DNA of 64,000 bases. Origin: Rhyacichthys aspro (Eukaryota > Chordata > Actinopteri > Gobiiformes > Rhyacichthyidae). The notes under the pieces were generated by a model. That model was given only the letters and a program-made list of their open reading frames with translations, had not been told where the DNA came from and made no database searches. The translations under genes were made by a program, and so were the position numbers. Location: positions 19,661,330 through 19,725,329 of the forward strand of contig CM072154.1 of assembly GCA_036850595.1 (NCBI GenBank), given 5' to 3'. Positions 23,985 through 36,155 of the stretch are shown one piece after another. How positions within the stretch are numbered: the first letter of the stretch is position 1; the number at the start of each line of letters is the position of its first letter.

Positions 23985-24535
23985 ATATAATCTGCTCAAA
24001 CCCAAATAAAACCTGCTCAAATCCAACTAAAACCAGTTCAAATCCAAATAAAAACTGCTCAAATCCATGTAAAACCAGTTCAAATCCAACTAAAACCGGT
24101 AAATCCATATAAAACCAGTTCAAATCCACATAAAACCAGGTTAAATCCATATAAAACCTGTTCAAATCCAAATAAAACCTGTGAAAATCCAACTAAAACC
24201 AGTTCAAATCCATTTAAAACCAGTTCAAATCCACATAAAACCAGGTCAAATCCATATTAAACCTGTTCAAATCCAAAAAAACCCCAACCAAACAACCCCC
24301 CCCCCCAAAAACCCCCCCCCCCCCCAACCCGTCCAACCCAAAAAAACCGAAACCAAAAAACCGTTCAAATCCAACTAAAACCAGTTCAAATCCATTTAAA
24401 ACCAGTTCAAATCCACATAAAACCAGGTCAAATCCATATTAAACCTGTTCAAATCCAAATAAAACCTGCTCAAATCCAACTAAAACCAGTTCAAATCCAT
24501 ATAAAACCTGTGAAAATCCATATAAAACCAATAAA
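23985..24535 (+). repeat. Expanded 20/21-bp minisatellite (caaatccaactaaaaccagtt type)
   Basis: About 20 or more units of caaatccaNNtaaaaccNgtt, interrupted by the patch at 24274-24362. Because most units are 21 bp, a frame on the minus strand reads a seven-residue period (FYMDLNW-like). This is not a gene. Confidence 0.92.
24274..24362. other. Homopolymer-damaged patch inside the minisatellite
   Basis: Long C and A runs replace the repeat. The unit order before the patch (24186-24277) is repeated almost letter for letter after it (24367-24458), suggesting an unresolved overlap or a badly filled gap. Confidence 0.7.
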
Positions 24536-27500
24536 GTAATGGATGGAGGAGTTTTGTTGGATTAAACAAGAGGTATTGTCGTTTTGAACAGCATCACTCT
24601 GGACTCTCAACATGAATTTATTTAAACCTATCCAAAACATGACAGGACAAGACGTCTAACTAATAATAAAGGAAACAGCAGAGTAAGCTGTGTTTTCACA
24701 TCTCAGTGGGACCAAGGAGGGTGGAACCAGTGAGACTTAGTTCAAGCCACATCCCAGCATGCACTTGGCTCTTAATAATGTACCCCACAAGGCCAAGTTC
24801 AACACTAGCCGGCATGAGCCCACAGTTTGCACAAGGTGTTATTAGAGGCTGTGATTTGTTGAAAGTATTAAAAGCCTTGGATGAATGTGTGGAGCCTGGT
24901 TTAATGAAAGTCCAGTTGGCAGCTGCGTCCGGTCATCGCTTACATCAACGTTTTTATTGCTCCACATTTGGTCACACTGGAAATGTTGGTGCAAAAAATC
25001 CGCTTTATATGAAATTTTGTGGCTAGCAGTTTAAGTTGGCGAAGAAAATGGACTTTGATGGATCAACCAGTTGCCCTCGGGGTTTCATTTCTGTAAAAAG
25101 TAAACCGCCAATGATAATGAGGGGCTAAATAGCGGAGACCTTTCACATTTAATTACTTAAAACAGCAAAAGTATGAAATGAACAACATGAGAGTAGAAAA
25201 TAATGGACCAGTCTCTCGGGAGAGGAGCATTTCTGACTTTTGGGTGTGTTCAAGTGTCCAAAGTTTAGACAAATACTTCTTCTGGACATGTTTCTCCACT
25301 GCTGAGAGTCCACTGCTGTGATTTGTAATGTCAAAGCTACTCTTTCAAATCTAATGTATAAATATGACTTCTAAAAACCACACGCATGACTTTTTTTTAT
25401 GAAAGGATATCGGTTTAACTTATCGGCAATCAGAGGCTTTTTTAACAGAGCTTCATTTAGGATTGTGAACAACCACATTTATGCTAAAGCAGTGCAAAAT
25501 AATGGTTATACTGAGGCAAAACACCTGGTTAAGGTCAGCAAAGTGGGCAACACAAGGACTTTGAGAAATAGGGTAATGTATATTTTACTGTTCCACTGAG
25601 GGAAACTCTTGAAAAAGAAGAATAACTACCTTTAACCGACTTATACTTGAGCAGATACTTGACTTTGTAACTCTAAAGGACGGGTTTGTTACCATATTGT
25701 GAGAAAACATCAACACAAAAACCAACAGTCATGGGATTTAGTAGCAGAAAAGCCCAAAACCTAAGCATTTTGTGAGTCAAATATAACTAAGACAGTGTTG
25801 GGACAAGAACTGGTCAGAAAACTGTCCACAAAGACACCTCTCACACTCACAACAGGACTGGACAGACATGAAGGTTCCTCAAAAGGAGAAAGATAGTCCC
25901 AGTCCACACGCTTCCTCTCGGTCCCGTGTCTGAGTGGACTTCCTAATCCACATGACAGATGCTCAAAGCTGCATTGTTGCCCCATGAACCTCCAACCTCT
26001 GCTTCTCAAAGGCTCCTGTGTTTGTAAGGCTCCAGGTTCGCCTCTCTCCTGCTTTTATCCATCTATCTGTCACTCTTCCATTCACCGTCGCTCTCATCTT
26101 TCCCTAAACTCTTTCAGCTGTTTGTTTTTCTCTGTCCCTTTTCATTGTGCCTCGTCCATTTATCTCCCCACGCTTTGGCACCATGACCTCTTTTTATCTG
26201 CGCTCCTCTGGTATTTCTGCTCAACATCTTCTCTTTCACGGACGTATCGTTAGTTTGCCGTTCACAGATCTTCATTCATTACCTCCGCTCTCAAAGGTTC
26301 ATTCATGTTTCCTTGCTCTATTCATCTCAAAGCCTGTTGCTTCATGCCAGCTTCACATGTTTGAGCTTTCCTGCTGCTGTTGTTGTTGTATGTAAGGATC
26401 ATTATGAATAACCATTTTGAAAAGTGAGACGGCCACAGCTCAACCCAAACTTCCAACTTCTACAACTTTTATGCAGAAAAACAAATTAAACACCATCTAA
26501 AAACAGCATAATTCTTGAGTCTCTATTGTTTTTTTTATCTTTGTGAACAACTATCTTGGAAACTTTATCGAAACTCTTGCTAGTTTTCCAGTTTGATCGG
26601 TGGGAGCAGGTGTAAATACTGCAAAACATCGCCATATTGAAACTTTACACTGGTTTCTTCATTAAAATCACTGCCTGAACTCCATCTGAATTTCACACAA
26701 CAGCGTCTCCAGGAAGTGGCGTCAAGTGCAAACAAGTAACTAAAGGATATTTAGGCGAGAGTTTGTTTGGGGTTTCTTATATCTTGGCTTAATTTTATGT
26801 AAATAAATGACACTACGGTAAAAAATAAAGTGTTATGTTGCATCTGAGGCTGTGTTTACCTCATTTAAAGTCTGCCACAGTGTCATTATTTGTATGTTTT
26901 ATGTACTCGGGGCAGTAACTTTTTCACTTTATTTTGAATTTCTCTGATAAATGCAACGAGAAACGATTTAAGGCGGCCTGTATTGAAGTATTTAAAGAAA
27001 CTTGTATCTGAATCTAAACAATGAATAGGTTGTTAAGTAAATTGTGCTGAAAAAAGTCATGTAGGCAAAAAGAAAATGTGATTTCAACATAAACTGATTG
27101 GCTTTAAATGTCCCTTGTTGTTCAATGCTCTCTTGTTGAATGTTATTAAAGGGCCCTTCCTCTGTCAAGTCTTAATCCCAACAGTCTGTCCTTATCTCAG
27201 ACGCCCTCATGGCCGACTGATGTCTTGTCTTTCTTTCCACATTCCTTTCATTTCTCTTATCAAACATTCAAGGACACATTTTCACTTATCATCACAGCTT
27301 CCATCCGTCTGTGTCTGATCTCCACTTTATCTCAACCCTGTCCCATCTCTCACACTTCTGCTGTCACTGGTTTTCCATCTGTCTCCTGTGTGCTGCCTCT
27401 ATCTGGCGGCAAATTACCAGACGCTGTGGACACGAGGCAAGTGACATTTCAATGAAAACTCGTGTCTGTATTTGATAAAACTGCTCTTGGTCTGATAGAA

Positions 27501-27990
27501 GCTGAACAATAGATAAGACGTGGTGTAATTGCAGTTATACAATGTCAAACTTAATTGTCTTTTTCCTAAGCTCATAATCTGCGTCTGTTCGAGGTTCACT
27601 TGACAAAGAGGTGTCAGAAACGTGTGGTGGTTTCCGCTGTCGACGGTCGACATACCAGACACGACCCACTCAGTGTGTCTCTGCAGACTCCAGATAAATG
27701 TGGACAGTTCACAAAGGAGTGGCTGACCTTTTTCTGTCAATATACATCAGAGAAGCATCTGTACAGCGTAATATGTTTTCCAATAAACATTCAGCTACAC
27801 TGTGAGGTGCAGATTTTGCGCTTAATCCTTCCTTAATTAGTATTTATTCATGTTTATAGTGTAATATTTCTTTGATCTTTGCAGCATTTAAGGTTGTCAT
27901 CTTTCCTTTGATATAAACACTATTAATAATGAAGCACAAAATTACTTTAAAGTTACAAATTATTTAGATTTCAAGCAAAAAGCTAAGGTT

Positions 27991-28125
27991 GGGGGCGACT
28001 AAACCTGGTAGTGAGCAACCCATGTACTCAGGCGACCCAGGATCGATTCCAGCTCAGGTCATAAGCTCAATGTCTCTGTCTACTATCCAATAAAAGGCAA
28101 AAAAGCCAAAAAATTATCTCTATCT
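27991..28125 (+). mobile_element. tRNA-derived SINE fragment
   Basis: The sequence has an A-box-like ctggtagtgag and a clear B-box-like ggatcgattcc about 40 bp further on, followed by agctcaggtcataagctcaa and an A-rich tail with aataaaaggc. The spacing and the ggggcgact start match the tRNA-derived heads of fish SINEs. It is degenerate, no intact tRNA fold is expected, and the family is not assigned. Confidence 0.55.
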
Positions 28126-28527
28126 AAGGTTAACCTAAAGCATTACAGACCTGGGCCCTGTGCTGCCAGATTAGGAGTTTAACCTTTCAGTTTCACAAAA
28201 ATAGACTCTGTCAAGGTAGATCTTTATGTGACAACTCGTCTGTATCTGGAGCAGGTTCAGATCTAGATAGAGGATAGAAACACAGCCCACTGACCAATCA
28301 GCATCGAGAAAAAAAGCTGCAGAAAGTGAAAAAAGTGTCTGAACAAGCAGCACAACAGACTGGAGCAAGTTAAAACTTAAAGGTGAAGACATTTTGCTCA
28401 GAATGGCTTTAATTTGGCTGAATTATTCTGAGATCCACTGAGTCTGTGGTAATGAATCTATTATGAATGAATCCTTTGCTGATTGTTGGTCTTGGTTCGT
28501 TTGTGCCGTTCATTCTGTCTGTGACGC

Positions 28528-28846
28528 TAGGGCTGTGCGATTAATCACATTTTCGGTTTCAATTTCCGCTCCCAACGATCACAAAACCTATGTAATTGAG
28601 AGAAAACAATTATTTATTACTTGTTTTCCAAGAGATGGTGGAAGTGCACTACATTGTTGATTTATTAGATTTTCAAGCTATTTATTTATATGTTTCTTTG
28701 TTATTTATTTTAAGGAGCATTCACTATTTTGTTCAATAAATCCAACATATTCCCAAAGTCAATGAATAATCGTGTAAAATAATCGTGATTTTAATAATGA
28801 CCAAGATAATTGTGATTAAGATTTTTTCCAGAATCGAGCAGCCCGA
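28528..28846. mobile_element. hAT-like non-autonomous element (tagggctgtgcgatt ends)
   Basis: The left end tagggctgtgcgatt and right end aatcgagcagcccga are inverted repeats. Flanking octamers tgtgacgc (28520-28527) and tgtggtgt (28847-28854) differ by three transitions, consistent with a decayed 8-bp duplication. The interior carries caataaatccaacatattcc and repeated aatcgtg/attgtgatt words common in teleost copies. It is about 319 bp, without coding capacity. Confidence 0.7.
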
Positions 28847-29898
28847 TGTGGTGTAATTCTTTTTCTTCATTTTTCATTTTACTTTGGTTGCGTGTTTGTT
28901 TTCATGTTATTATATCAGCAGCATGTGATTGTCCTGTTTCACATGAAAGTGCTCACAGCTCCACAGAAACCTCAGGGTAAACTAAACGCGTCGGTCCAGC
29001 TTCTTCAAAAATTGTTAACCGTGTTTAAGAGATGTATCCGGGAGAGTTTGACTGGCCTTAGCCACATGTGCTGTTCATAAGACTTCCTCAAATCACTGTA
29101 ACTGTGGTCATCACTTTCTTTGTTTTGACGTAGACACATACATCGACGTGTGTACGTTTCATAAATGAAAGCTGACGTCTGAAACCCCATAAAAACATCA
29201 ACGTCTTCATTTATTCATCTCAGAAAGCCATTAACTCTTAGCATTGACTCACACAATGCCTCCGATTGTGTTTTATTCACCATTTGAACAGTTATTTCTT
29301 GTGGTAAACTTCTGGACATGTCTCATAAACCGTAAACATTGGGCATTAGGTGTGCTGGCCAAATGTTAAGGTGAATACAGAACTTACACAAACGCACAAA
29401 TTTAAACATATGTCAACCATTACTAAAACAGTAAAACCTCTGAAAGCCCTGATGTCTTTACAATACTTCAGTCTGTAGCTCACACTGTACACCACTGTGG
29501 GACATGCCAGTTGGACAGCTTATAAACCTTCACTTTTCTCTCTTTTGTTTCCTCTTTTTACTGTATTTTCCAAAATGCAGGACTTTAATTCAGTCCAAAA
29601 GTCTGGGAGTACTTAAGTTTGGGAAAAATAATGATTGTGATGATTGCAAGAAGCACTGAGGGAGAGAAAGTGATGCAGAGCAAGAGAAAAGATGAAGGAG
29701 TGGGATACGCCCCACATTTCGGCAGCACCGGAGCCTCCCGTTGACAGATTACACCGCTCCGCCCAAGAACTGCAAGCACCCGTTGAACTAGAGCAGCATC
29801 TGGGCAAAACAAACTCATTAATTCACCGTCTGGAAGCGAAAACAAACATGGCCTTTTACGCTAATGCAACCTGATCAAAATAGGACGCCCAACGTGCT

Positions 29899-29937
29899 TT
29901 TGTGTGCTCGAGTGCACCCCTGCCTCGAGCACACAAA
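29899..29937. other. Perfect 14-bp stem hairpin
   Basis: Arms TTTGTGTGCTCGAG (29899-29912) and CTCGAGCACACAAA (29924-29937) are perfect complements around an 11-nt loop tgcacccctgc. No transposon terminus or duplication was seen around it. Confidence 0.85.
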
Positions 29938-32900
29938 GTGAATATTGAACTGGGATAAGGAAAGCAAGCGGGAAAGAAAGAAAACTAATAAAAGAGACAC
30001 AGATGCATGATGGGAAAGTGGGAGACTGGTAAAGATGGACGACAAAGACACAAATATCACAGCTCCACTGGTTTACGAAACGAACAAAGTATATGAGAAA
30101 TAGACACGTTTCTATAATTATAGTCATGTATTTTGGGTTTATTTTCAGAAAACAATAAAGAAAATGTCAGTAATTAACATTAGTTTGCATTATGCAGCTC
30201 TAATCTGGGTGTATGTATCTGAGAGTTGGGCTGATTGAAGTTGTGAGATATGTTTTAAAACTGGTTTAACCCAGACTTGCACAACACTGTCCACAGCCTT
30301 CAATAAAAATGGTCCTGGGCTGATATTTCAATAAACACAGATAAAACAGATCCAGTCCAGAACTCTGTCACGTTAAAACTATTCATGAGGTTTTATTACA
30401 ATTCTCCACTCAACAAAAGTATAAATGCATGTCTTTTGTGTCTTCTCGTGAGCTTTATGAAGTGGAGCAGAACATTTTCCTAAAGCTTTTCATCTGACAT
30501 TTGCTTTACAGATTATTCCAAACCTGACAAAGAAAAAGGTGGATGTAAAGACAGCTTAAATGCAGCTGATTAGAGGTTAATGGAGAACACCTGAAGAAGC
30601 TCTGAGGCTGTGTGGACAGTGGCGCCCACATCTGGTCGCCGATGGAAACACATCACCACAAAGCAGAAAGTTTAATCACAAATTTGTTGAACCTTCCTCC
30701 TCACAAGCTCTCAGTCATTTTAAAATCTCCGTCTTTAATCAAAATGAATCAGAGTGGCCTTTCCATTTTTAAAGACTCCAAATTTTAAAACTTTATCTAT
30801 AAAAATAGAAAATGAAAGCAAAACAAAACAAGTCTGATTAAGAGATATAGTCAACATACACATATTATCGAGTTTTGAACATGTCCCATCATGCATTTCA
30901 CTGTCTAACTACAGGCAAGATTGTTGGCAAATGGACTCCACTATACAATGAAAGCTCTTGGAAAAAGTATTATTTTCAGAGTAGAAAAGTTTTTATTCCA
31001 AACAGATTTAGGATATTTCGTAAATGCCACGAGACGTTCAATGCTAGTAACCGACCGCAAGCGCTGTTAGGAACAGAAAAGGCTTGTGAAGTGAAGGCAG
31101 CTCCGCATTAAGAGCAGCCTTTTTCAGTCAGCGGGAAAAAAGACTCAATCAAGACCGAAGAGCTTTCGGATGGTGCACTGTATTAAAGATGAGAAGTACG
31201 GCTTAAAGGAACAACAGAACAAGAAAAAGTGGCTTTGAGACTTTGCAGAGAAACACCCACAAACCACAACTGTAGACCTTTAATTTTTTGTAATAAACCT
31301 AGAATTAAACAAATGACTCAATGAGCTTTTAAATGCCTCCAAATCACTAAATCCCCAGACTGCTAGTGTTTAACTGTAGCAGAGCTGTGCACGTATGTTA
31401 ATGGTTTAAAGGTTGAAAATGGGCTTGTTCCTGTTGAAACCTCCAGCCACTAATTGATTGAAATGAGATAATGACAGCTTTTCCTGTGGCTAAATTACCT
31501 CCACATCCTCTCGGGAGTACAAACACCCCGCGGGCCGCCTCCAGTTATTATGGGAACGAGGATGGGGCCGAAAAGGAGGGAAAACACGGAGGTGAGAAGA
31601 CAAGCGAGACACGAGATAGGAGATAGGACACTTAGAGGAGATACGCTCTGGTTTAACGCTGAAAGAGGAGGAAATTATGGTTTAAACAGTTCAGATTTGA
31701 GGTCAGCTAAACAGGAAGTGTGGAAGTGGGATAGGAATCTTATTGGCAAGGGTGCTTCCCACACTTATAGTGCACCAAACTTAATAAAGCAATGAAGAAA
31801 TGGATTGGAAACAGCAAGACATGGATCTAACAAACCCTGACGAAAGGTTTCCACTCAGAGCATGACTTTATTTATTCACTGAGATCAAATTTTCAATTCA
31901 TAAGTGTAAATATGCGCACTTGGCTTTTTTTATATGTGCAATAAATCAGAAGTAACTCGTCCTTCACACACAGTACAGCTTCAATAGTTCATATCTCATG
32001 CATCTCAATTAACAAGGGTCAAAGGCTTAGCGCTAAAAATGCTAAACTTATTGTTGTTATTAGATGCTGTAGATTTCAAACTCTCGAGTGCAACAAGACG
32101 CCGACAACAATTTAGCAGAGTTTTCGAGCGCGAACCAGATGTGGAGCGCGGTGAGTGTGAGTCGATGGAGGCGGCGGAGGAAAAGGTCAGTGAAATTTAA
32201 AAGGTTAAATCTCCAGAGAGTGTGAATATGTTCAGCAAATTTTACAGCAATCTGCGTCTAATCAGCACCTGTTGTTTAAAGTGGAGCGAGTAACATGGGA
32301 CAACAAAGAGAAAACTCTGAAGATCACTTTTGGTTTTGTTTCCAGCAAAATACTAAATACAATTTCTTGCCACATTTTCTTTTGTTTGTCAGAACTTGGG
32401 ATTCTGAGCTTGGCATAAAGATGGCGGACTAGGATCTGATTTCTGTTCTATTTTCTTCCACTTCCAAGGTGTGTAAGGAGTCTAAAGTGACACCCGGACC
32501 TCCCTCTCCCCAGACACTTCCTCTTGGATTTCCATCTCGAGGCATCAAGGGAGCAATGAGAAAAAAAATGCCCCGAGCCTCTTCAGCTGAAATCTTTGAT
32601 CTGGAGCTGAGCATCTCTCTAAAGGAGCCACGCAGAATAAACTCATTTCAGTCGCTTGAATCAATGACCTTGACCTTTCAGTCAGTGCTGTTTGTCTTTC
32701 TTTAAAATGTATTTTTAATTTAAAACGGACAAAAACAGTAATAAATGATGTGTGTCTGCTATTTCTGGTTTATTGCTAACTGTATATAATGGACTCACAC
32801 ACAGTTCTACGTTCATGTGATGTGAACACGAGGTGGATTTTTTTCCCTATAAAATGTAAGTGTGAATGTTTCTGGTTGGAAAACTCGAACGTGACTTGCC

Positions 32901-35757
32901 AGTTGGTCTGTTGCACTAAATCATCTGAGCTCAAAGTCTTTGGCAAGGTCAGGCACTTGAAGATGAATACTTAACAGATGAGTGGGTGACACTTAGCACA
33001 AAGCAATTATAGAAACAAATCATAGTAAGATGTGCACTGTAAAGGAAACAAATCACTGTTTATTTCATATTTCAGCTACTTTTACAATGTTCTGTGTCGC
33101 TATGGCCTTTACAAAGTAATGGTCATTTGTTTATGTAGTTTCCATAGGCCATTGTCTCACATAATAATACATTTAACACGTAATATTATGAGTTCATGTG
33201 CTTGCACTTCCAGCAGCTGAGCAATGTAGGAAAACCCATGACATGACAAATAAATGTGTAGTTTATAGTGTTCATAAAACATTTTCATTTATAGTTCTGT
33301 GAATGATAAAACTCCAAGCCACAAATATTTGAGGTAATAAGAGTCTGTAGGAGGCAGAAGGCGGTAGGATTACCATAAAGCACGCTTGCACAGATTGTAT
33401 CTCCATGTGTCTGCACTTGAGCCTGAAGCCCCTCCCTGTGATTTATAAAAGCCCCTCTCTGGTTTCTTTATCAGGCCTGATCTCTGTCCCTCGGAGCGGT
33501 CCGTCCGGCCGGTCCGACAGGAAGCCCACTGGGGTCTCACACTCTTGACTTTTATCCTGAAAATGTGGAGCTGAACCAAAGGAAATCCTGTGTGATATTT
33601 ATCGCTGATGATGATTGCAGACCGAGCTCTGAGTCACAATGTTTTACACTAAAACACAAGCGCACACCTAACGAGCGCCTTATTATCATTAGAGAGAGTC
33701 ACGACCGGCCACAGGGCGACTGGGGGCTGATGGGAGAAGGCCTGAGTGTTGCAATGTTGGGTTCATTATAAAATACTGCACTGTTGGAGAAAAGTGCAGG
33801 TTAAGAACGATAAAGAGTGCAAGACGTCTGGGGTAATCTAATGTGGCCAGTCTTAAAGCAAGGTGTGAACGGGCTAAATGCTTCCTGAGTGTCACATTGA
33901 GAGCGTTTCTACATCAATGTTGTGTTTTTAGCCAAAGCACTGCTAATACAACCTGCACTTTTATGTATATAAGCTCCAAGTATGTGTTAGTATGTCATTA
34001 ATGAAGCATTTTTACACCAGAGTCATCAGAGAGAATACATTAGAGACCTTCAGACTTTCAAGGTTCAATGATCATTTCTGGAGTTCGCACTAATAACTCA
34101 TGGTTTTGGGGCATATTTAGCAAAGAAATCCAAAAATATACACACTTTCTACACCTCAAAAGTAAGACTGCTGTTCTAAAAGTAAGTTAAACTCACAAAC
34201 ATGGATTAACCGGGGATTATTGATGCGTGCCCAGACTCCAAAAGACTCCAGACTCCACAGAAACAACAACAATAGGGATTTATGCATTGTGATGAACTTT
34301 TCAAATTCCACATGATTCTCACAACAGCAACTCAGGCCTGGTTTGTTTTGTTTTCAACTCATCAACAAGGGAAATATGAGTGTTAACACATGCTCCAGCA
34401 AAACAATGAGCAACAAAACAAAGGCAAACACAGCTCAAACAGAAGCGAAAGAAGTGAAATACACAGTTTAACCCAGACTTGACCGAGAGTAAGGACCTTG
34501 ATATTACTGGGGAGAAAATGAAAGGTCAAAACGCATCATACAGACCAAAGAACTAAGTCTAAGTGACAGTTTTAATGTATGCATATTATAACATTATATA
34601 GCAAGGGTCTCCAAAGGTTTCTATCTGGTTTTTCATTATTAGAATTATTTTTCCTATTCCTATTGCTTTTGTCACAGGAGTAAACACCAAAAATAAACAG
34701 TGGCTAAACAAGGACTGCATTTAGACCTAACAAAGACAGAAATAGGAAATAGAACTAGACAAGGACAAAGGCTACAGGACAAAAATAGCACTTCGCCAAT
34801 GCTTTGCCACAGCTAAAATAAGACAAAATCCTTGGACTAAAATCTGAGCTGGACAAAGACTTAACTCCAAATAATTACTAAAATAGATCTTTGATAAAAA
34901 CCTGAATGAAAACCAAGACAATAGAAGCCATTAAAAGACTTAAATGTAACCAAAAGAGATTTAAACTAAGATTAAATGAGGCCAACGTAACTAAAACTAA
35001 ACTAAACTAAAGAAGAACTAGTCAGAAAACGGTTCTCTTGGAGTTTTAGTTAAAGATTTGAAGATGTTACCTGAACATAACCTCTTTTTAACCTTGTCTT
35101 GAAGCAGATTAATGCCATATTAGTGATAATTATGTGAAATCCTTCCTAAAGCCTTTTATTAGCTGCTGGAGGTGATTAGTTGCAGTAAGTGTGTCTTATA
35201 AAGTTTAAGAGTGAACTATCACACAGCAGTGGATCCCCACCGCAGAGAGATGAACCCAGGCCAAAAGCTCCTCTGGCTGGACACCCACCTGCGTCTCTGC
35301 ACCGTCTCCTCCTGGAAACTAAGAATTTGGAGGTGCAAGAAAACAAACTTGATGTAAACAGTAGCCAAAGCGCCTCGGGTTGGGACCACCACGAAGAACA
35401 AATGTCAGGAAAACACCAAACTTCACCAAACAAGCAAAAAGTGTGAAGTCCAACAGTGTAGAGCTTGGGTTTAGGTGAAAGGACTGGGCTGCTTATTTCT
35501 CTAAATGTTGTGGTGCCTAATTATATGCACTATGGTTAATAACTATTTCTACTTGCATATTTATTTCAGGCAAATATAAAGCAATACAAAATGAAACCGA
35601 AATTTCACACCCACCTCCTGAGATTTGCTTCACGTTTGACACAGAAACCAAACATTGTCTACCTTTTTTTTAGTCAAACACAATCAAATACAAGGATTTG
35701 CGATTGGAAACTATTTTAAAACACATTTAACAAAACAGGATAGATGGGTTTCATTAC

Positions 35758-35863
35758 CTTTGTATGAAAGTCTCAGCCTCGGTACGTTTGACTTTGAGGA
35801 TGACACGATGTGGATGAAAAGCCCAGCCACAATCAATGAAAATAAACGCGTAAATCCCTTCAT
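35758..35863 (-). CDS. sema3g: Semaphorin 3G-like, first coding exon (signal peptide)
   Basis: Minus-strand reading from ATG at 35863-35861 gives 35 codons plus one base before a donor AAAG|GTAATG at 35757. The peptide starts MKGFTR, has a hydrophobic core LFSLIVAGLFIHIV (residues 7-20), then SSSKSN and ends VPRLRLSYK. This is a textbook secretory signal peptide followed by the motif that opens the sema domain in class 3 semaphorins (PRLxLSYK). The last base (G) completes a GAC Asp codon with exon 14991-15151, as expected for the family's phase-1 first intron. The ATG context (acaaaaATGa) has the favourable A at -3, and an in-frame TGA lies a few codons upstream, which fixes the start. Nothing is broken. 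Too short to stand out as a frame by length. Confidence 0.9.
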
Positions 35864-36108
35864 TTTTGTCTCAAAGTCCACTTGATTTTAATGGACAAGG
35901 TGCGGTCAGTTTTCAGACAGAATATTCCAGCACGTGTGGGTTTAAAAGCGGATCACAACATGTCCCTGCGGTTTCCTCGTGTGCGTAAAAGCGCGAGTTG
36001 TAACGAAGCACTGCGCGGGATCGAGTCAGTGGCTCCGGCGTCTCTCTCGCAGCAGCTGCTCCCAACACGAGTCTGAGTCTGAATGAGAGACAGAGTAGCA
36101 CCACGCCT
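35864..36108 (-). promoter_or_regulatory. sema3g: 5' UTR of the semaphorin gene, possibly starting at a splice acceptor
   Basis: This minus-strand leader lies immediately upstream of the start codon. It is richer in CpG than its surroundings. At 36109-36110 a long pyrimidine tract (minus strand of the GA-rich 36111-36155) ends in ttcttAG, a strong acceptor, so the coding exon may be exon 2 with a separate untranslated exon 1 further upstream, as is usual in class 3 semaphorin genes. Alternatively transcription starts within this GA/CT-rich stretch; no convincing TATA box was seen. The boundary is inference. Confidence 0.5.
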
Positions 36109-36110
36109 CT

Positions 36111-36155
36111 AAGAAGAGAGAGAGAGAAGAGAGAGAGAAGAGAGGGAGAAGGAGC
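36111..36155. repeat. (GA)n-rich purine tract / polypyrimidine tract of minus strand
   Basis: Imperfect AGAGAG/GAAGAG repeats. On the minus strand it forms the CT-rich stretch just upstream of the candidate acceptor of the semaphorin leader exon. It could equally be a GAGA-type promoter element. Confidence 0.75.

Larger units (their letters stand above)
23801..24540 (-). mobile_element. Third, expanded copy of the minisatellite-bearing hAT MITE
   Basis: Read on the minus strand it ends like the complete copy at 12247-12709: the segment caaactcaaggccc, gtggccctttgcaatgttta and ggcccttcaatacattt at 23808-23870 is its reverse complement, as is tgctacaaagat at 23972. The minisatellite has expanded to several hundred bp. 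The opposite terminus (gatggtgacatttgg and cagtggtgtcaaactc) was not found after 24540, and the inner part is interrupted by the homopolymer patch 24274-24362. Confidence 0.75.
15152..35757 (-). other. sema3g: Intron 1 of the semaphorin gene (20.6 kb)
   Basis: Bounded by donor GTAATG at 35757 and acceptor CCACAG at 15152. It holds the CpG-dense patch at 17455-17725, the expanded hAT minisatellite, a SINE, a hAT-like element and several microsatellites, all listed separately. Long stretches (18.0-20.2, 21.2-23.7, 24.6-27.9, 29.0-35.7 kb) look like unique non-coding DNA. Short frames there have no domain, splice or codon support. No nested gene was recognised. Confidence 0.8.
6759..36108 (-). 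other. sema3g: Partial semaphorin 3G-like gene (span of recognised exons)
   Basis: Three coding exons on the minus strand (35758-35863, 14991-15151, 6759-6821) join in phase to give about 110 residues: signal peptide plus the beginning of a sema domain. Intron phases (1, then 0, then 0) follow the class 3 semaphorin layout as I recall it. Class 3 semaphorins are secreted guidance cues that bind neuropilin/plexin receptors. The match to SEMA3G rests on remembered residues (NRS sequon, DEYRDRLFLGG, xxWPPxPGxRE), so the exact teleost paralogue (ga, gb or another class 3 member) is open. The rest of the sema domain, PSI, Ig and basic tail are not in the window. The gene probably continues beyond position 1. 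Confidence 0.85.

Noticed and set aside
23950..24192. Minus-strand frame with seven-residue repeats (FYMDLNW-like)
   Set aside because: It is the 21-bp transposon minisatellite read in a frame that keeps phase because 21 is a multiple of three.
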